Assembly (NCBI RefSeq): GCF_011022235.1
Contig: NZ_JAAIYP010000035.1
Span: forward strand, 153,749 to 217,748
Source: Magnetospirillum aberrantis SpK
Lineage (GTDB): Bacteria; Pseudomonadota; Alphaproteobacteria; Rhodospirillales; Magnetospirillaceae
Reading direction: 5' to 3'
DNA length: 64,000 nt
In this document: positions 47,638 to 56,382 of the stretch, piece after piece
Numbering within the stretch: the first letter of the stretch is position 1
Layout: each line of letters begins with the position of its first letter
Notes under the pieces: generated by a model
What the model saw: the letters and a program-made list of their open reading frames with translations, nothing else
Databases searched by the model: none
Told to the model about the DNA's origin: nothing
Position numbers and translations under genes: made by a program

Positions 47638-50600
47638 ATGGGCGACGAGGCATGGAAACAATCCAGGTTGTGGCGAGAGATCGAGACCAGACGCGCCGCA
47701 GGCGATCCCGCCGCCGAGAAGGTGGCGACCTTTGTCGAAGGCTCCCTGCCGGACATCGTCAATATCCTGAATAGCGGGGGCACCCCGCATGGGCTGAGCG
47801 ACTTCACCCTGCACGACGCGGACCATTCCGCCCGCGTGGTCAAATGGATGGAGCGGTTGCCGCCCGAAGAGACGTTTTCCAGACTTTCCGTCCATGAACT
47901 GGGGCTGCTGCTGCTGTCGGCCCATCTTCACGACATCGGCATGTCGCCGAGCATCGGCTTGGTCTGGCGCCATTTCAACTATCTTCTGAATGGTGAAACC
48001 GGCGACAATCGCATTTCCGACACGGACGCCGCCGCCATGAGCGGATGGCTGGCCGAATTCGACCCCAATTACACCATCCCGCTGACCCCCGACCAGCTTC
48101 AGGAACACGATCAGGTCACCGATTGCGCGGCCTATCTGACGGCCTATTACTGCCGCCACCGCCACAACGACTGGAGCGGCGACTGGATCACCCGCCACCT
48201 GACAGGAAACCAGCCTTACGCCGCTTGGAACACCGATCTCATCGCCTTGTGCCAAAGCCACCACTGGTCGCGGGACGATCTGGACAAGCTGGTGTTCCGC
48301 CACGTTCCCGGAACCAGCGAGCCGGTCAACCTTCGCTATCTGTCCATGCTGTTGCGCGTCGCCGACGTGATCGAGGTCGACCCGGAACGGGTCCCGGAAT
48401 GCATCCGCGAACATCGCGAGGTGTCACGCACCAGCATGGATTACTGGCTGAAGGACCTGTGGCCGGCGGTGAACATCGAACAGACCCAGGGCGGCCGCAT
48501 CATCCGTTTCGAGGCGACACCGCCACGGGCGCGGCTGCACCATGCCCTCGAGCAAACCGCCGCCCAGATCGACGCCGAACTGGCCCTGGCCCGCACCCTG
48601 GCGGACGAAGGCTGGTTCGCCAAGGGCAACATCGGCGAGACGGAACGGTGCAAATGGGACCTGCCCTATCGCGTTCATTCGCTGATCGAGGCGTTGCCCG
48701 ACACCTACGAATACATCAACGGCAGCTTCCGCCCCAACACCCGCAAGGTGCTGGAGCTTCTGTCGGGCACCAACCTTTACGGCGACCGCTTCGCCGCCGT
48801 GCGCGAATTGATCCAGAACGCGTTCGACGCCGTCCGCTGGTGCGTCGCCGACCGCCTGTTGAAGGAGCACGAGCGCGACCCGGCCCTTGACCCGGAAAGC
48901 GCGCGGCTGCGCTTCGGCGACACCCACCGCGTCAGCCTGCGCCTGGAACAGGACAGGGAAAAGCGCTGGTGGCTGGAATGCCGCGACGACGGGCGCGGCA
49001 TGACCAAACGGGTGATCGAAACCCAGGTGCTGGTCAGCGGCAACAGCCAGCGCGGCGAATTGAAGATGCTGGAAGCGCGGTGCCAGAAAGCCGGCTTTTC
49101 CTCCGAGGTCACCGCCCAATTCGGCATCGGCATGCTCAGCTATTTCATGCTGGCCGACCGGGTCGAGATCGTCACCAAGCGCCGTGGCGGCGATCCGGCG
49201 GCCAAGGGCGGCGGCTGGCGTTTCGAAACCGACGGCATCGGCACCTTCGGTGAATTGCGCAAGGATCCCCATTGCGACGAAGGCACCTCCATCCGCCTGC
49301 GCCTCAAGGACCGCGACGTCACCACCCTGTCGGCGGCCATCCGGGACGCCCTGATCCAGGAAGTGGTCTTTTCCCCCTGTCACCTGGATTACACCGGAAC
49401 CGGCGGCGACCGACTGAGCATGGCACCGGGATGGACCCGGACCCTGTCGCATTACGTCCCGGATCTGGTCGGCAAGATCGACACGCATTCCCCTCCTTCC
49501 AGCAATTTCATCTCAAACGAACACAGCCGAAAAAAACAGCAGGAGGAGGAGCGCGTCGAACGCTGGCATGCCGAGGATTGCCGGCATGTCGCCCTTTTCC
49601 ACGAAGAAAAGGACCTGTTGCGCACCGCGGCCGGCACAATCGTCGGCCGCTATCGCATCCTGATGCCCTATTTCCAGTTTCCAGACGGCGCCAGTCTTGT
49701 CTCACTCCACCTCAGAGACACCGACTTCGCCGTGTCAACGCTCAAGGACCATGCGCAATTTTGCTGGAAAGGGATCGCCTTCCAGGCCAAGCCACATCCC
49801 GACGCCACGGATGATTTGCCACAACGGGGCGGCTATGGCCGTCTGATCGAAATCGACCTGACCACCAACAACGGCAACAAGGTCATGGTCGACCGCAACA
49901 CCGTGTTGCTGTCGCGGGAAACCATCCGATGCCTGGCCCCCATCCTGGCGCGATACGGCGACCTGACGGAACAGCTATTCCAATCCGCCATCCAGGGCCG
50001 CAAATACCACGAAATCAGCCGTGTCCTTCTGAAGGAAAGAGGCTTCCGCTCCCCCTTCGTACAGGCACTGCCCCCCGGAGATCACTGGCCACATTATCGC
50101 AAAGGTAAAGTGTGCTTCGACACCCTGCCCTTTCCTGTAAAGCCGCAAGGACACTGGAGGACACTTCAGTGGTGTGGTCAGGACCTCACCAGCACGACCC
50201 ACGCTTCCGATTTTCCTCGCGCATGGGCGTCCGGCTATCCCCCGTCACGTCTGCTCGCCGTCGTCATCGGCGAACAGATAACCTCTGTCATTCCCCTGTG
50301 GGAAAGCCTTCCCCTGAACCATTCCCCCCTGAACGCGGTTCCGTTCCCCCCCGAATGGAATGACGTCATCACCGTGACGGGCTCTGAAGAATACCTCAAC
50401 GTCAACCACCCCCTGGTCCAGGCCCTTCCGCCCGACATCGACGCGACAATACAGCCATGGCTGGCAACCCGACAGGATGCGCAGACGGTCACCACGTTGC
50501 TGAACAGTCCCGATGCCGCCATCGCCGTCTTCCTTTGCTGGCTGGCAGCAGACGGCGGCGACAGCTTCCGTTCCCTGTTGCGGGACGCCCCCCACGACAT

Positions 50601-50772
50601 CGCGGAAAAATGGTGGAATCTGGTAAGCAAGGGGGGCACCATTCCCCTACGTTTCGCGTTTTCCGATGGAAATGCTTACGAGTTGGGCCGGGATGGCCGT
50701 TGGATTGAACGGGGCAAATTGCCCGTGCCCCAGGCAACCGAATGGCGGGCAAGCGTGGTTCACCCTGAATAA
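47638..50772 (+). CDS. large HD hydrolase fused to HSP90-type ATPase (possible conflict system)
   Basis: This is a 1,044-residue soluble protein. An HD domain lies at about 40-290 with FTLHDADHSARVV (His59, Asp60) and LLSAHLHDIGMS (His98-Asp99). A GHKL/HSP90-like ATPase follows (about 345-660): RELIQNAFDAVR (N-box, about 390), CRDDGRGMTK (about 450) and FGIGMLSYFM (about 495). The last 380 residues are unassigned. I recall an HD domain coupled to HSP90-like ATPases as a predicted conflict effector (HD-CE), not verified here. The start is ATG 47638 (GGGG upstream), or ATG 47623. It stands alone between a hemerythrin and prpE. Confidence 0.78.
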   Translation: MGDEAWKQSRLWREIETRRAAGDPAAEKVATFVEGSLPDIVNILNSGGTPHGLSDFTLHDADHSARVVKWMERLPPEETFSRLSVHELGLLLLSAHLHDIGMSPSIGLVWRHFNYLLNGETGDNRISDTDAAAMSGWLAEFDPNYTIPLTPDQLQEHDQVTDCAAYLTAYYCRHRHNDWSGDWITRHLTGNQPYAAWNTDLIALCQSHHWSRDDLDKLVFRHVPGTSEPVNLRYLSMLLRVADVIEVDPERVPECIREHREVSRTSMDYWLKDLWPAVNIEQTQGGRIIRFEATPPRARLHHALEQTAAQIDAELALARTLADEGWFAKGNIGETERCKWDLPYRVHSLIEALPDTYEYINGSFRPNTRKVLELLSGTNLYGDRFAAVRELIQNAFDAVRWCVADRLLKEHERDPALDPESARLRFGDTHRVSLRLEQDREKRWWLECRDDGRGMTKRVIETQVLVSGNSQRGELKMLEARCQKAGFSSEVTAQFGIGMLSYFMLADRVEIVTKRRGGDPAAKGGGWRFETDGIGTFGELRKDPHCDEGTSIRLRLKDRDVTTLSAAIRDALIQEVVFSPCHLDYTGTGGDRLSMAPGWTRTLSHYVPDLVGKIDTHSPPSSNFISNEHSRKKQQEEERVERWHAEDCRHVALFHEEKDLLRTAAGTIVGRYRILMPYFQFPDGASLVSLHLRDTDFAVSTLKDHAQFCWKGIAFQAKPHPDATDDLPQRGGYGRLIEIDLTTNNGNKVMVDRNTVLLSRETIRCLAPILARYGDLTEQLFQSAIQGRKYHEISRVLLKERGFRSPFVQALPPGDHWPHYRKGKVCFDTLPFPVKPQGHWRTLQWCGQDLTSTTHASDFPRAWASGYPPSRLLAVVIGEQITSVIPLWESLPLNHSPLNAVPFPPEWNDVITVTGSEEYLNVNHPLVQALPPDIDATIQPWLATRQDAQTVTTLLNSPDAAIAVFLCWLAADGGDSFRSLLRDAPHDIAEKWWNLVSKGGTIPLRFAFSDGNAYELGRDGRWIERGKLPVPQATEWRASVVHPE

Positions 50773-50776
50773 CGAA

Positions 50777-50804
50777 AAAGGCCCCGGATCACTCCGGGGC
50801 CTTT
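50777..50804 (-). terminator. hairpin terminator between HD/ATPase and prpE
   Basis: AAAGGCCCCGGA (50777-50788) and TCCGGGGCCTTT (50793-50804) form a perfect 12-base stem with a four-base loop. The minus strand continues with five T's, so it ends prpE; it probably also stops the converging HD/ATPase gene. Confidence 0.9.
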
Positions 50805-50829
50805 CCCTGTCCGAAACAAAGGAAAACGC

Positions 50830-52746
50830 TTATTCCACCGCTTCCTTGCGGGCCTTGGAATAGCCGATTTCCTGCAACGACTCGTCGATTTCCTCCAGGA
50901 TGGCGGGATCGTCGATGGTCGCCGGCATCTTGTAATCCTGGTTGTCGGCGATCTTTTGCATGGTGCCGCGCAGGATCTTGCCAGAGCGGGTCTTGGGCAG
51001 ACGCTTGACGATGGTACAGCTCTTGAACGCGGCGACCGGGCCGATGGTTTCGCGCACCAGGGCGACGATTTCCTTGAGGATCTGGTCATTCGGCTTGGTC
51101 ACGCCGGCCTTGAGGCAGACGAAGCCCAGCGGCAACTGGCCCTTGAGCTGATCGGCGACACCGATCACCGCGCATTCCGCCACGTCCGGGTGGCTGGCCA
51201 GCACTTCTTCCATCTGGCCGGTGGACAGACGGTGGCCGGCGACGTTAATGATGTCGTCGGTGCGGCTCATGACGTAGGCATAGCCGTCCTCGTCGATCAT
51301 GCCGGCGTCGGCGGTCTTGTAGTAGCCGGGGAACTCGGCCATGTAGCTGTCGAAGAAGCGCTGCTCGGCGTTCCACAGGGTGTAGAAGGTGCCGGGAGGC
51401 AACGGCAGCTTGACCACCAGCGAGCCGGTCTGGCCGGGCTTGCACGGATGATGGCCTTCGTCCAGGACCTGAAGGTCCCAGCCGGGAACGGCCTTGGTCG
51501 GCGAACCGGGTTTGACCGGGAACAGGTGCAGGCCGACGCAATTGGCGGCGATGGCCCAGCCGGTCTCGGTCTGCCACCAGTGGTCGACCACCGGCACGCC
51601 GAGATTGGTCTGCGCCCACTTGATGGTGTCGGGGTCCGAACGTTCACCGGCCAGGAACAGGGTCTTCAGGCACGACAGGTCGTAGTTCTTGAGCAGCGCG
51701 CCCTCGGGGTCCTCGCGCTTGATGGCGCGGAAGGCGGTGGGCGCGGTGAACAGCGCGGTGATGTTGTGTTCCGAGATCATGCGCCAGAAGGCGCCGGCAT
51801 CGGGAGTGCCGACCGGCTTGCCTTCGTAGACCACGGTGGTCGCGCCATGGAACAGCGGCGCATAGCAGATGTAGGAATGGCCGACCACCCAACCCACGTC
51901 GGACGCGGCCCAGAACACCTGGCCCGGCTCGATGTTGTAGACGTTCTTCATGGTCCACTTGAGCGCGACCAGATGGCCGCCATTGTCACGGACCACGCCC
52001 TTGGGCTGGCCGGTGGTGCCCGACGTGTAAAGGATGTAGAGCGGGTCGGTGGCGGCGACCGGCACGCATTCGGCCGGCTGAGCCTTGGCGGCGATCTCGG
52101 CCCAGTCGTGGTCGCGGCCGGCGATCAGTTCAGCCTCGGCCTGCGGACGCTTCAGGATGATGGTCGCCGCCGGCTTGTGGTCGGCCAGTTCGATGGCGTG
52201 ATCCAGCAGCGGCTTGTAGGGAATGACCTTGGTGGTCTCGATGCCGCAGGTGGCAGAGACGATCACCTTGGGCTGGGCGTCGTTGATGCGGGTCGCCAGC
52301 TCGTTCGAGGCGAAGCCGCCGAACACCACCGAATGCACCGCGCCCAAGCGCGCGCAAGCCAGCATGGCGACCACCGCTTCCGGCACCATCGGCATGTAGA
52401 CGATGACGCGGTCGCCCTTTTCCACACCCAAGGACCGCAGCGCGCCGGCGAACTTGGACACCTCGTCCTTCAGTTCGGCGTAGGTGATGGTGCGCTTGCT
52501 GTTGGTGACCGGGCTGTCATAGATGATGGCGGCCTGATCACCACGTCCCCCTTCGACGTGACGGTCGATGGCATTGTAACAGGTGTTGACCTCGGCACCG
52601 GCGAACCAGCGGTAGAACGGCTTGCGCGAGTCGTCCAGGACCTTGTCCCAGGTCTTGTACCAGCTGATTTCCTTGGCAGCCTCGCCCCAGAAAGCCTCGG
52701 GGTCCTGCAACGATGCGTCGTAGGCCTGTTGATAAGCATTGGTCAT
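50830..52746 (-). CDS. prpE: propionyl-CoA synthetase
   Basis: This 638-residue AMP-forming acyl-CoA ligase has YTSGTTGQPKGVV (ATP loop), DHWWQTETGWAI, which is the PrpE rather than the Acs form (DTWWQTETGG), YKTADAG and the lysine motif LPKTRSGKILRGT near the C-terminus. It activates propionate for methylmalonyl-CoA conversion, linking with meaB and acuI. The ATG at 52746 has an AGGGA-like site about nine bases upstream. Two TTGCAAA motifs and a long hairpin occur in the 370-base upstream region. Acetyl-CoA synthetase activity is possible. Confidence 0.9.
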   Translation of the reverse strand: MTNAYQQAYDASLQDPEAFWGEAAKEISWYKTWDKVLDDSRKPFYRWFAGAEVNTCYNAIDRHVEGGRGDQAAIIYDSPVTNSKRTITYAELKDEVSKFAGALRSLGVEKGDRVIVYMPMVPEAVVAMLACARLGAVHSVVFGGFASNELATRINDAQPKVIVSATCGIETTKVIPYKPLLDHAIELADHKPAATIILKRPQAEAELIAGRDHDWAEIAAKAQPAECVPVAATDPLYILYTSGTTGQPKGVVRDNGGHLVALKWTMKNVYNIEPGQVFWAASDVGWVVGHSYICYAPLFHGATTVVYEGKPVGTPDAGAFWRMISEHNITALFTAPTAFRAIKREDPEGALLKNYDLSCLKTLFLAGERSDPDTIKWAQTNLGVPVVDHWWQTETGWAIAANCVGLHLFPVKPGSPTKAVPGWDLQVLDEGHHPCKPGQTGSLVVKLPLPPGTFYTLWNAEQRFFDSYMAEFPGYYKTADAGMIDEDGYAYVMSRTDDIINVAGHRLSTGQMEEVLASHPDVAECAVIGVADQLKGQLPLGFVCLKAGVTKPNDQILKEIVALVRETIGPVAAFKSCTIVKRLPKTRSGKILRGTMQKIADNQDYKMPATIDDPAILEEIDESLQEIGYSKARKEAVE

Positions 52747-52837
52747 TTGCGGCCGTTCCCTCTTCTAACAGCGAATCCCGGGGGTTGAGCAGAGCCTCCC
52801 CCTTATGGCGGGCCCAAGATGCAACAAGCCGGAAATT

Positions 52838-52862
52838 TTTGCAAAGGGCCAATCGTTGCAAA
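52838..52862 (-). promoter_or_regulatory. candidate ScfR/PccR-type operator (TTGCAAA pair)
   Basis: TTTGCAAA (52838-52845) and TTGCAAA (52856-52862) are spaced 17 bases apart upstream of prpE. TTTGCAAA repeats are known recognition elements for short-chain acyl-CoA regulators of the PccR/RamB type in related bacteria, though with closer spacing. Regulation of prpE by such a protein is inferred; no such regulator gene is in the window. Confidence 0.45.
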
Positions 52863-52934
52863 CGAAACTTTTCGCCGCTTGACAGCCCGCTCGGGTCAGG
52901 AAATGACTCGTTTCATGCCGATGACAAATGCTTC

Positions 52935-53000
52935 GGGGCCGCCCGTCCGTCGCGCCTGGGGCCTTTGGCCCGCCATGGCGGCGATAGGACGGACGGCCCC
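52935..53000. repeat. long GC-rich inverted repeat
   Basis: GGGGCCGCCCGTCC (52935-52948) pairs with GGACGGACGGCCCC (52987-53000) at 13 of 14 positions (one G-T pair), with a 38-base loop that itself contains GGGCC/GGCCC. It is not followed by a T-run, so a terminator is unlikely. It may be a structured leader, a small RNA, or an attenuator. Confidence 0.5.
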
Positions 53001-53117
53001 GTGCGGACCGTCGCGGTCTAGTTTTTAGTTCAGCCCTCACCGGGCGCGTGCCTCCGCACGCTTGGCCGCGGCCTCAACGGCCGCAGGTGTGCCATGCGCC
53101 GGATTTGACGCTCGGCG

Positions 53118-53294
53118 CTAATGTGTCAACGGAGGACCAAGCCGCGCCAACTCGTCCTTGATCGCCAGTTTCTGGCGCTTCAGCACGGCGATTTGCGGCT
53201 CGTTGGGATAGGGACGCCGGGTTTCCGTGGCAATGGCGGTTTCCAAGGCGGCATGCTTGGCTTTCAAAGACTCGATCCGGTCCTGAAGGCTCAT
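53118..53294 (-). CDS. DUF465 (YdcH-like) small protein
   Basis: This 58-residue protein (MSLQDRIESLKAKHAALETAI...) is a short helical hairpin with the pattern K-H-x-x-L-[DE] and a C-terminal LKRQKLAIKDELARL. It matches DUF465/YdcH. The start at 53294 has GGGAGG six bases upstream; the longer frame is ignored. A second member lies at 55260-55466. The function of these proteins is not known. Confidence 0.85.
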   Translation of the reverse strand: MSLQDRIESLKAKHAALETAIATETRRPYPNEPQIAVLKRQKLAIKDELARLGPPLTH

Positions 53295-53426
53295 TACTAT
53301 CCTCCCTACGAAATGGGGTGAGGAAGGAAGTGTATGCCGCCCGCCCCCCGCTGTCAGCATGGAAATCGGTTTGTATCTCTTATTGCTGGCGCGAAAGCAA
53401 CATAATTTCTTGCGAATGGGTGAACT

Positions 53427-54011
53427 TTGACGAACGACGGCACGACCACCCCTCCCCGCCGCCTGGTGGTGGGCATCAGCGGCGCCTCTGGCGTGGTCTA
53501 CGGCATCCGGGCGCTCCAGGCGCTACGCCCCCTGGGGATCGAGACCCATCTGGTGATGAGCAAGGCGGCCGAGGTGACCCTGGCCCACGAAAGCCACATG
53601 AAGCTGGCCGAGGTGCGGGCCTTGGCCTCGGTCTGGCACAAGACCGAGGACATCGGCGCCGCCCCGGCCTCGGGCTCGTTCCGCACGCTGGGCATGATCG
53701 TGGCGCCGTGCTCGGTGCGCTCCATGAGCGAGATCGCCAGCGGCGTCACCACCAGCCTGTTGACCCGCGCCGCCGACGTCTGCCTCAAGGAACGCCGCCG
53801 GCTGGTGCTGATGGTCCGCGAGACGCCGCTGCACACCGGCCACCTTCGCACCATGCTGCAATTGTCGGAAATGGGCGCGGTGGTGGCCCCCCCCGTCCCC
53901 GCCTTCTACGCCCGGCCCGACAGCCTGGAGGCCATGATCGACCACAGCGTCGGCCGCATGCTGGACCTGTTCGGCATCGAGACCGACTTGGTCCGGCGCT
54001 GGGGGGAATAA
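53427..54011 (+). CDS. ubiX: flavin prenyltransferase UbiX
   Basis: This 194-residue flavoprotein makes prenylated FMN for the decarboxylase UbiD in ubiquinone synthesis. VVGISGASGVVYGIRAL is the N-terminal FMN-binding block; IVAPCSVRSMSEIASG and RETPLHTGHLRTM are also typical. The start is a TTG at 53427, as no ATG precedes in frame near enough; a weak GGGTGA site lies upstream. It works with Coq proteins in the same pathway. A shared terminator separates it from the converging pfkA. Confidence 0.92.
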   Translation: MTNDGTTTPPRRLVVGISGASGVVYGIRALQALRPLGIETHLVMSKAAEVTLAHESHMKLAEVRALASVWHKTEDIGAAPASGSFRTLGMIVAPCSVRSMSEIASGVTTSLLTRAADVCLKERRRLVLMVRETPLHTGHLRTMLQLSEMGAVVAPPVPAFYARPDSLEAMIDHSVGRMLDLFGIETDLVRRWGE

Positions 54012-54014
54012 GAA

Positions 54015-54043
54015 AAAGCCCCCTCGGCGACCGAGGGGGCTTT
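54015..54043 (-). terminator. bidirectional hairpin between ubiX and pfkA
   Basis: AAAGCCCCCTCGG (54015-54027) and CCGAGGGGGCTTT (54031-54043) form a 13-base stem with a three-base loop. On the minus strand it ends in five T's, so it closes pfkA; it also suits the ubiX transcript. Confidence 0.9.
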
Positions 54044-54060
54044 GACCGGACCTGCGTCGA

Positions 54061-55161
54061 TCACACGGCGCAGGAGTTCATCTCACCGATATAGATGCCC
54101 AGACCCCGCGCGGTATGGGCCAGGGCGCCATAGGGATCGACGGCGCGGGTGATGCCGGCGATCTCGGCCAGCGGCACGTCGACCACCGAACCATGCTGCC
54201 ACGCCACCATGCGGTCCATCTTGCCCTGGGCGATCAGGTCCACGGCGTGCACGCCGAAGGCCGAGGCGATCAGACGGTCGCGCATGTTGGGCGTACCGCC
54301 GCGCTGAACGTGGCCCAACACGGTGACACGGGTTTCCGCGTCCACCATGGGCGCCAGCTTGGCCGCCAGATACTGGCCGATGCCGCCGTAGCGCACCTCG
54401 CCGCCGGTCTGCACCTGCGACACCGGACGGCCGTCCTCGGTCTTGCAGCCTTCGGCCACCACCACCAGGGCGTGGTTGCGGCCTTCCTCGCGCACTTCCT
54501 CGATCTTTGCGGCAATGCCTTCGAGATTATAAGGAATCTCGGGAATCAGGATGACGTCGGCACCACCGCCGATCCCCGAGGACAAGGCGATGTGGCCGAC
54601 GTCGCGGCCCATGACCTCGAGGATCATCACGCGGTGATGGCTGGCCGCGGTCGGAGCCAAACGGTCGATGGCCTCGGTCGCCACGCCCAGGGCGGTGACA
54701 TAGCCGATGGCATAGTCGGTGTGGGCGACGTCGTTGTCGATGGTCTTGGGAATGCCGACCATGGGAACGCAGCCCATCTTGCACAGCTTGTTGAGGATAC
54801 GCATGGACCCGTCGCCACCGATGACGATCAGGGCGTCCAGCCCCAGTTCCCTGTATCCCTCGACAAAGTCCTGGGAACGGTCCTTCTTGCTGCCGTCGGG
54901 CATGGGATAGGCGAAGGGATCGCCCTTGTTGATGGTGCCCAGGATGGTCCCCCCCTGGCGCAGCATCTCGCCCGAGGCGACGGAAAGGTCGAACTCCACA
55001 TAGGACAGCGGCCGGTTCATCAGGCCCAGGCTGCCGTCACGGATACCAAACACACGCCAGCCGTAACCACGGATGGCCCGATGGACAACCGCACGCAGGG
55101 CCGCATTCAAACCGGCGCAATCGCCGCCGCTGGTAAGAATGCCGATACGCTTTTCCGCCAT
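54061..55161 (-). CDS. pfkA: 6-phosphofructokinase (group with GGDGS and PKTIDND)
   Basis: This 366-residue kinase phosphorylates fructose-6-phosphate. It starts RIGILTSGGDCAGLNAAL; GGDGSMRI (Gly at the position that is Asp in pyrophosphate enzymes) suggests ATP as donor, while PKTIDNDV carries the lysine seen in the PPi/mixed group. This combination is found in group III ATP enzymes. The ATG at 55161 has AGGAGG four bases upstream. With glgP and malQ it can feed storage glucose into glycolysis. Confidence 0.88.
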   Translation of the reverse strand: MAEKRIGILTSGGDCAGLNAALRAVVHRAIRGYGWRVFGIRDGSLGLMNRPLSYVEFDLSVASGEMLRQGGTILGTINKGDPFAYPMPDGSKKDRSQDFVEGYRELGLDALIVIGGDGSMRILNKLCKMGCVPMVGIPKTIDNDVAHTDYAIGYVTALGVATEAIDRLAPTAASHHRVMILEVMGRDVGHIALSSGIGGGADVILIPEIPYNLEGIAAKIEEVREEGRNHALVVVAEGCKTEDGRPVSQVQTGGEVRYGGIGQYLAAKLAPMVDAETRVTVLGHVQRGGTPNMRDRLIASAFGVHAVDLIAQGKMDRMVAWQHGSVVDVPLAEIAGITRAVDPYGALAHTARGLGIYIGEMNSCAV

Positions 55162-55259
55162 GAAACCTCCTGTGGGCAAGACGACCTTACCCATACCGTT
55201 TCCGCCCGAGTTCTGCTACTGTCAACCAGGAACACCGGCCCAAGTGTCTTTACTCCGTC

Positions 55260-55466
55260 ATGATCGACGACACCATCGAAGAAATACGCCGAAAACTGGC
55301 GGAGCTGACAACCGAACACAGAGATCTGGACGATGTCATCGCCCGCATGGCGGACGATCCGTTCATGGATCAGTTGCGTCTTCAGCGCCTGAAGAAACGC
55401 AAGCTGATGCTGAAGGACCAGATATCCTCGCTCGAAAACCAACTGGTCCCCGACATCATCGCCTGA
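55260..55466 (+). CDS. second DUF465 (YdcH-like) small protein
   Basis: This 68-residue helical protein (MIDDTIEEIRRKLAELTTEHRDLDDVIARM) has the HxxLD core and C-terminal LKKRKLMLKDQISSLENQL typical of DUF465. It runs divergently from pfkA. Possession of two members within 2.3 kb is notable. No ribosome site of note; the function is unknown. Confidence 0.82.
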   Translation: MIDDTIEEIRRKLAELTTEHRDLDDVIARMADDPFMDQLRLQRLKKRKLMLKDQISSLENQLVPDIIA

Positions 55467-55530
55467 TCCCCGCGGTTCATGCCCGTTTCAGAAATTTCCG
55501 ACCCGTGGTCGGAAATTCGTGGAAGCGCGA

Positions 55531-56145
55531 TCAGTCCCAACGCTGCTGATAGGAAAAGGTCGGCAAGCCCCAGCCGCGCCAGATCGCCAGGAGACGCAGC
55601 GCGAAACCGGCGGCGAAGGCGGCCAGCACCACCAGATCGTGGTCGATCCCCCATTGGCGCAGGGCCAGGTAAAGCCCGCACACCACCAACGACACGCTGG
55701 CATAGATTTCCTTGCGGAACACCAGGGGCACCCGGTTGCACAGCACGTCGCGCAAGATGCCCCCCGAAATGCCGGTGACCATGCCGGCCATGACCACGAT
55801 GGCGGTGGCATAGCCCATGGACAGCGCCACCTCGCAGCCGATCAGCGAGAACGCCACCAGCCCCATGGCGTCGAGCACCAGGAACACCAGCCGCAGCCGG
55901 TGCATGAAACGGGCGACAGCCACGGTCGCCAGACCGCAGCCGACCACCAGATAGACGTATTCGGGATGCTGGGTCCAGCCGATGGGGAAATGCCCCAGCA
56001 TGAGGTCGCGAATGGTACCGCCGCCCAGCGCGGTGACGAAGGCGATGACGGCAACGCCGAACACGTCGAGATTGCGCCGGCCGGCGGCCAGGGCTCCGGA
56101 CATGGCCTCGGCGGCAATGGCGATCAGATAGATGGTGTGCAGCAC
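55531..56145 (-). CDS. UPF0126/YicG-type membrane protein, likely glycine transporter
   Basis: This 204-residue protein has about seven hydrophobic helices and two repeats (ALGGGTIRDLMLGHFPIGW and GISGGILRDVLCNRVPLVFR), the UPF0126/TRIC-like signature. A tandem glycine riboswitch lies 50 bases upstream, so glycine-linked transport is well supported by context; I recall the Pfam family being named as glycine transporter. The start is GTG 56145 with GGGAG about eight bases before; GTG 56160 is an alternative. Direction (import or efflux) cannot be read. Confidence 0.85.
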   Translation of the reverse strand: MLHTIYLIAIAAEAMSGALAAGRRNLDVFGVAVIAFVTALGGGTIRDLMLGHFPIGWTQHPEYVYLVVGCGLATVAVARFMHRLRLVFLVLDAMGLVAFSLIGCEVALSMGYATAIVVMAGMVTGISGGILRDVLCNRVPLVFRKEIYASVSLVVCGLYLALRQWGIDHDLVVLAAFAAGFALRLLAIWRGWGLPTFSYQQRWD

Positions 56146-56194
56146 GGATGGGACTCCCACGAGACGCGGCCCCTTATGTCGGGTGTCGCGGCGC

Positions 56195-56374
56195 CTCTCC
56201 CCCTGTCCTTTGTACCTGAGAGTTCGACCCGCACGCGCGGACCTGCCCCTTCGGTGGGCCGCGCATGCGGCCGCTCTCCAGTCGGCATTGCAATCCCGCA
56301 GTCCATGAGCCTGAGCGATTATGGGAGTTTGCGCCTTCGGCGGAGGCCGTCTGACGGCCTCTCTCTCCTGCGGG
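56195..56374 (-). promoter_or_regulatory. tandem glycine riboswitch
   Basis: Two aptamers lie on the minus strand. The first starts CCCGCAGGAGAGAG, contains CCGCCGAAGGCGCAAA and CGCTCAGGCTCATGGA, and closes with CTGCGGG pairing to its 5' end. The second has CTGGAGAGCGGC, CCACCGAAGGGGCAGG and AACTCTCAGGTACAAAGGAC, near-consensus for glycine aptamers. It would switch the membrane gene about 50 bases downstream by glycine binding. The expression platform between 56146 and 56194 is not obvious. Confidence 0.9.
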
Positions 56375-56382
56375 AGGCGCGG

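Larger units (their letters stand above)
52747..53117. other. 371-base intergenic region upstream of prpE
   Basis: No gene is seen here. It holds the prpE promoter side (minus strand) with the TTGCAAA pair at 52838-52862, and a long hairpin (52935-53000) between GC-rich stretches. Another GC-rich inverted stretch (GGCCGCGGCC region near 53070) follows. There is no tRNA-like fold that I can recognise. Confidence 0.6.

Noticed and set aside
52935..53110. Possible 6S, SRP or tmRNA gene upstream of prpE
   Set aside because: None of the conserved cores of these RNAs could be recognised; only a simple long hairpin is certain.
54061..55161. Pyrophosphate-dependent phosphofructokinase
   Set aside because: The motif reads GGDGS rather than GGDDS, so ATP is the more likely donor despite the PKTIDND lysine.
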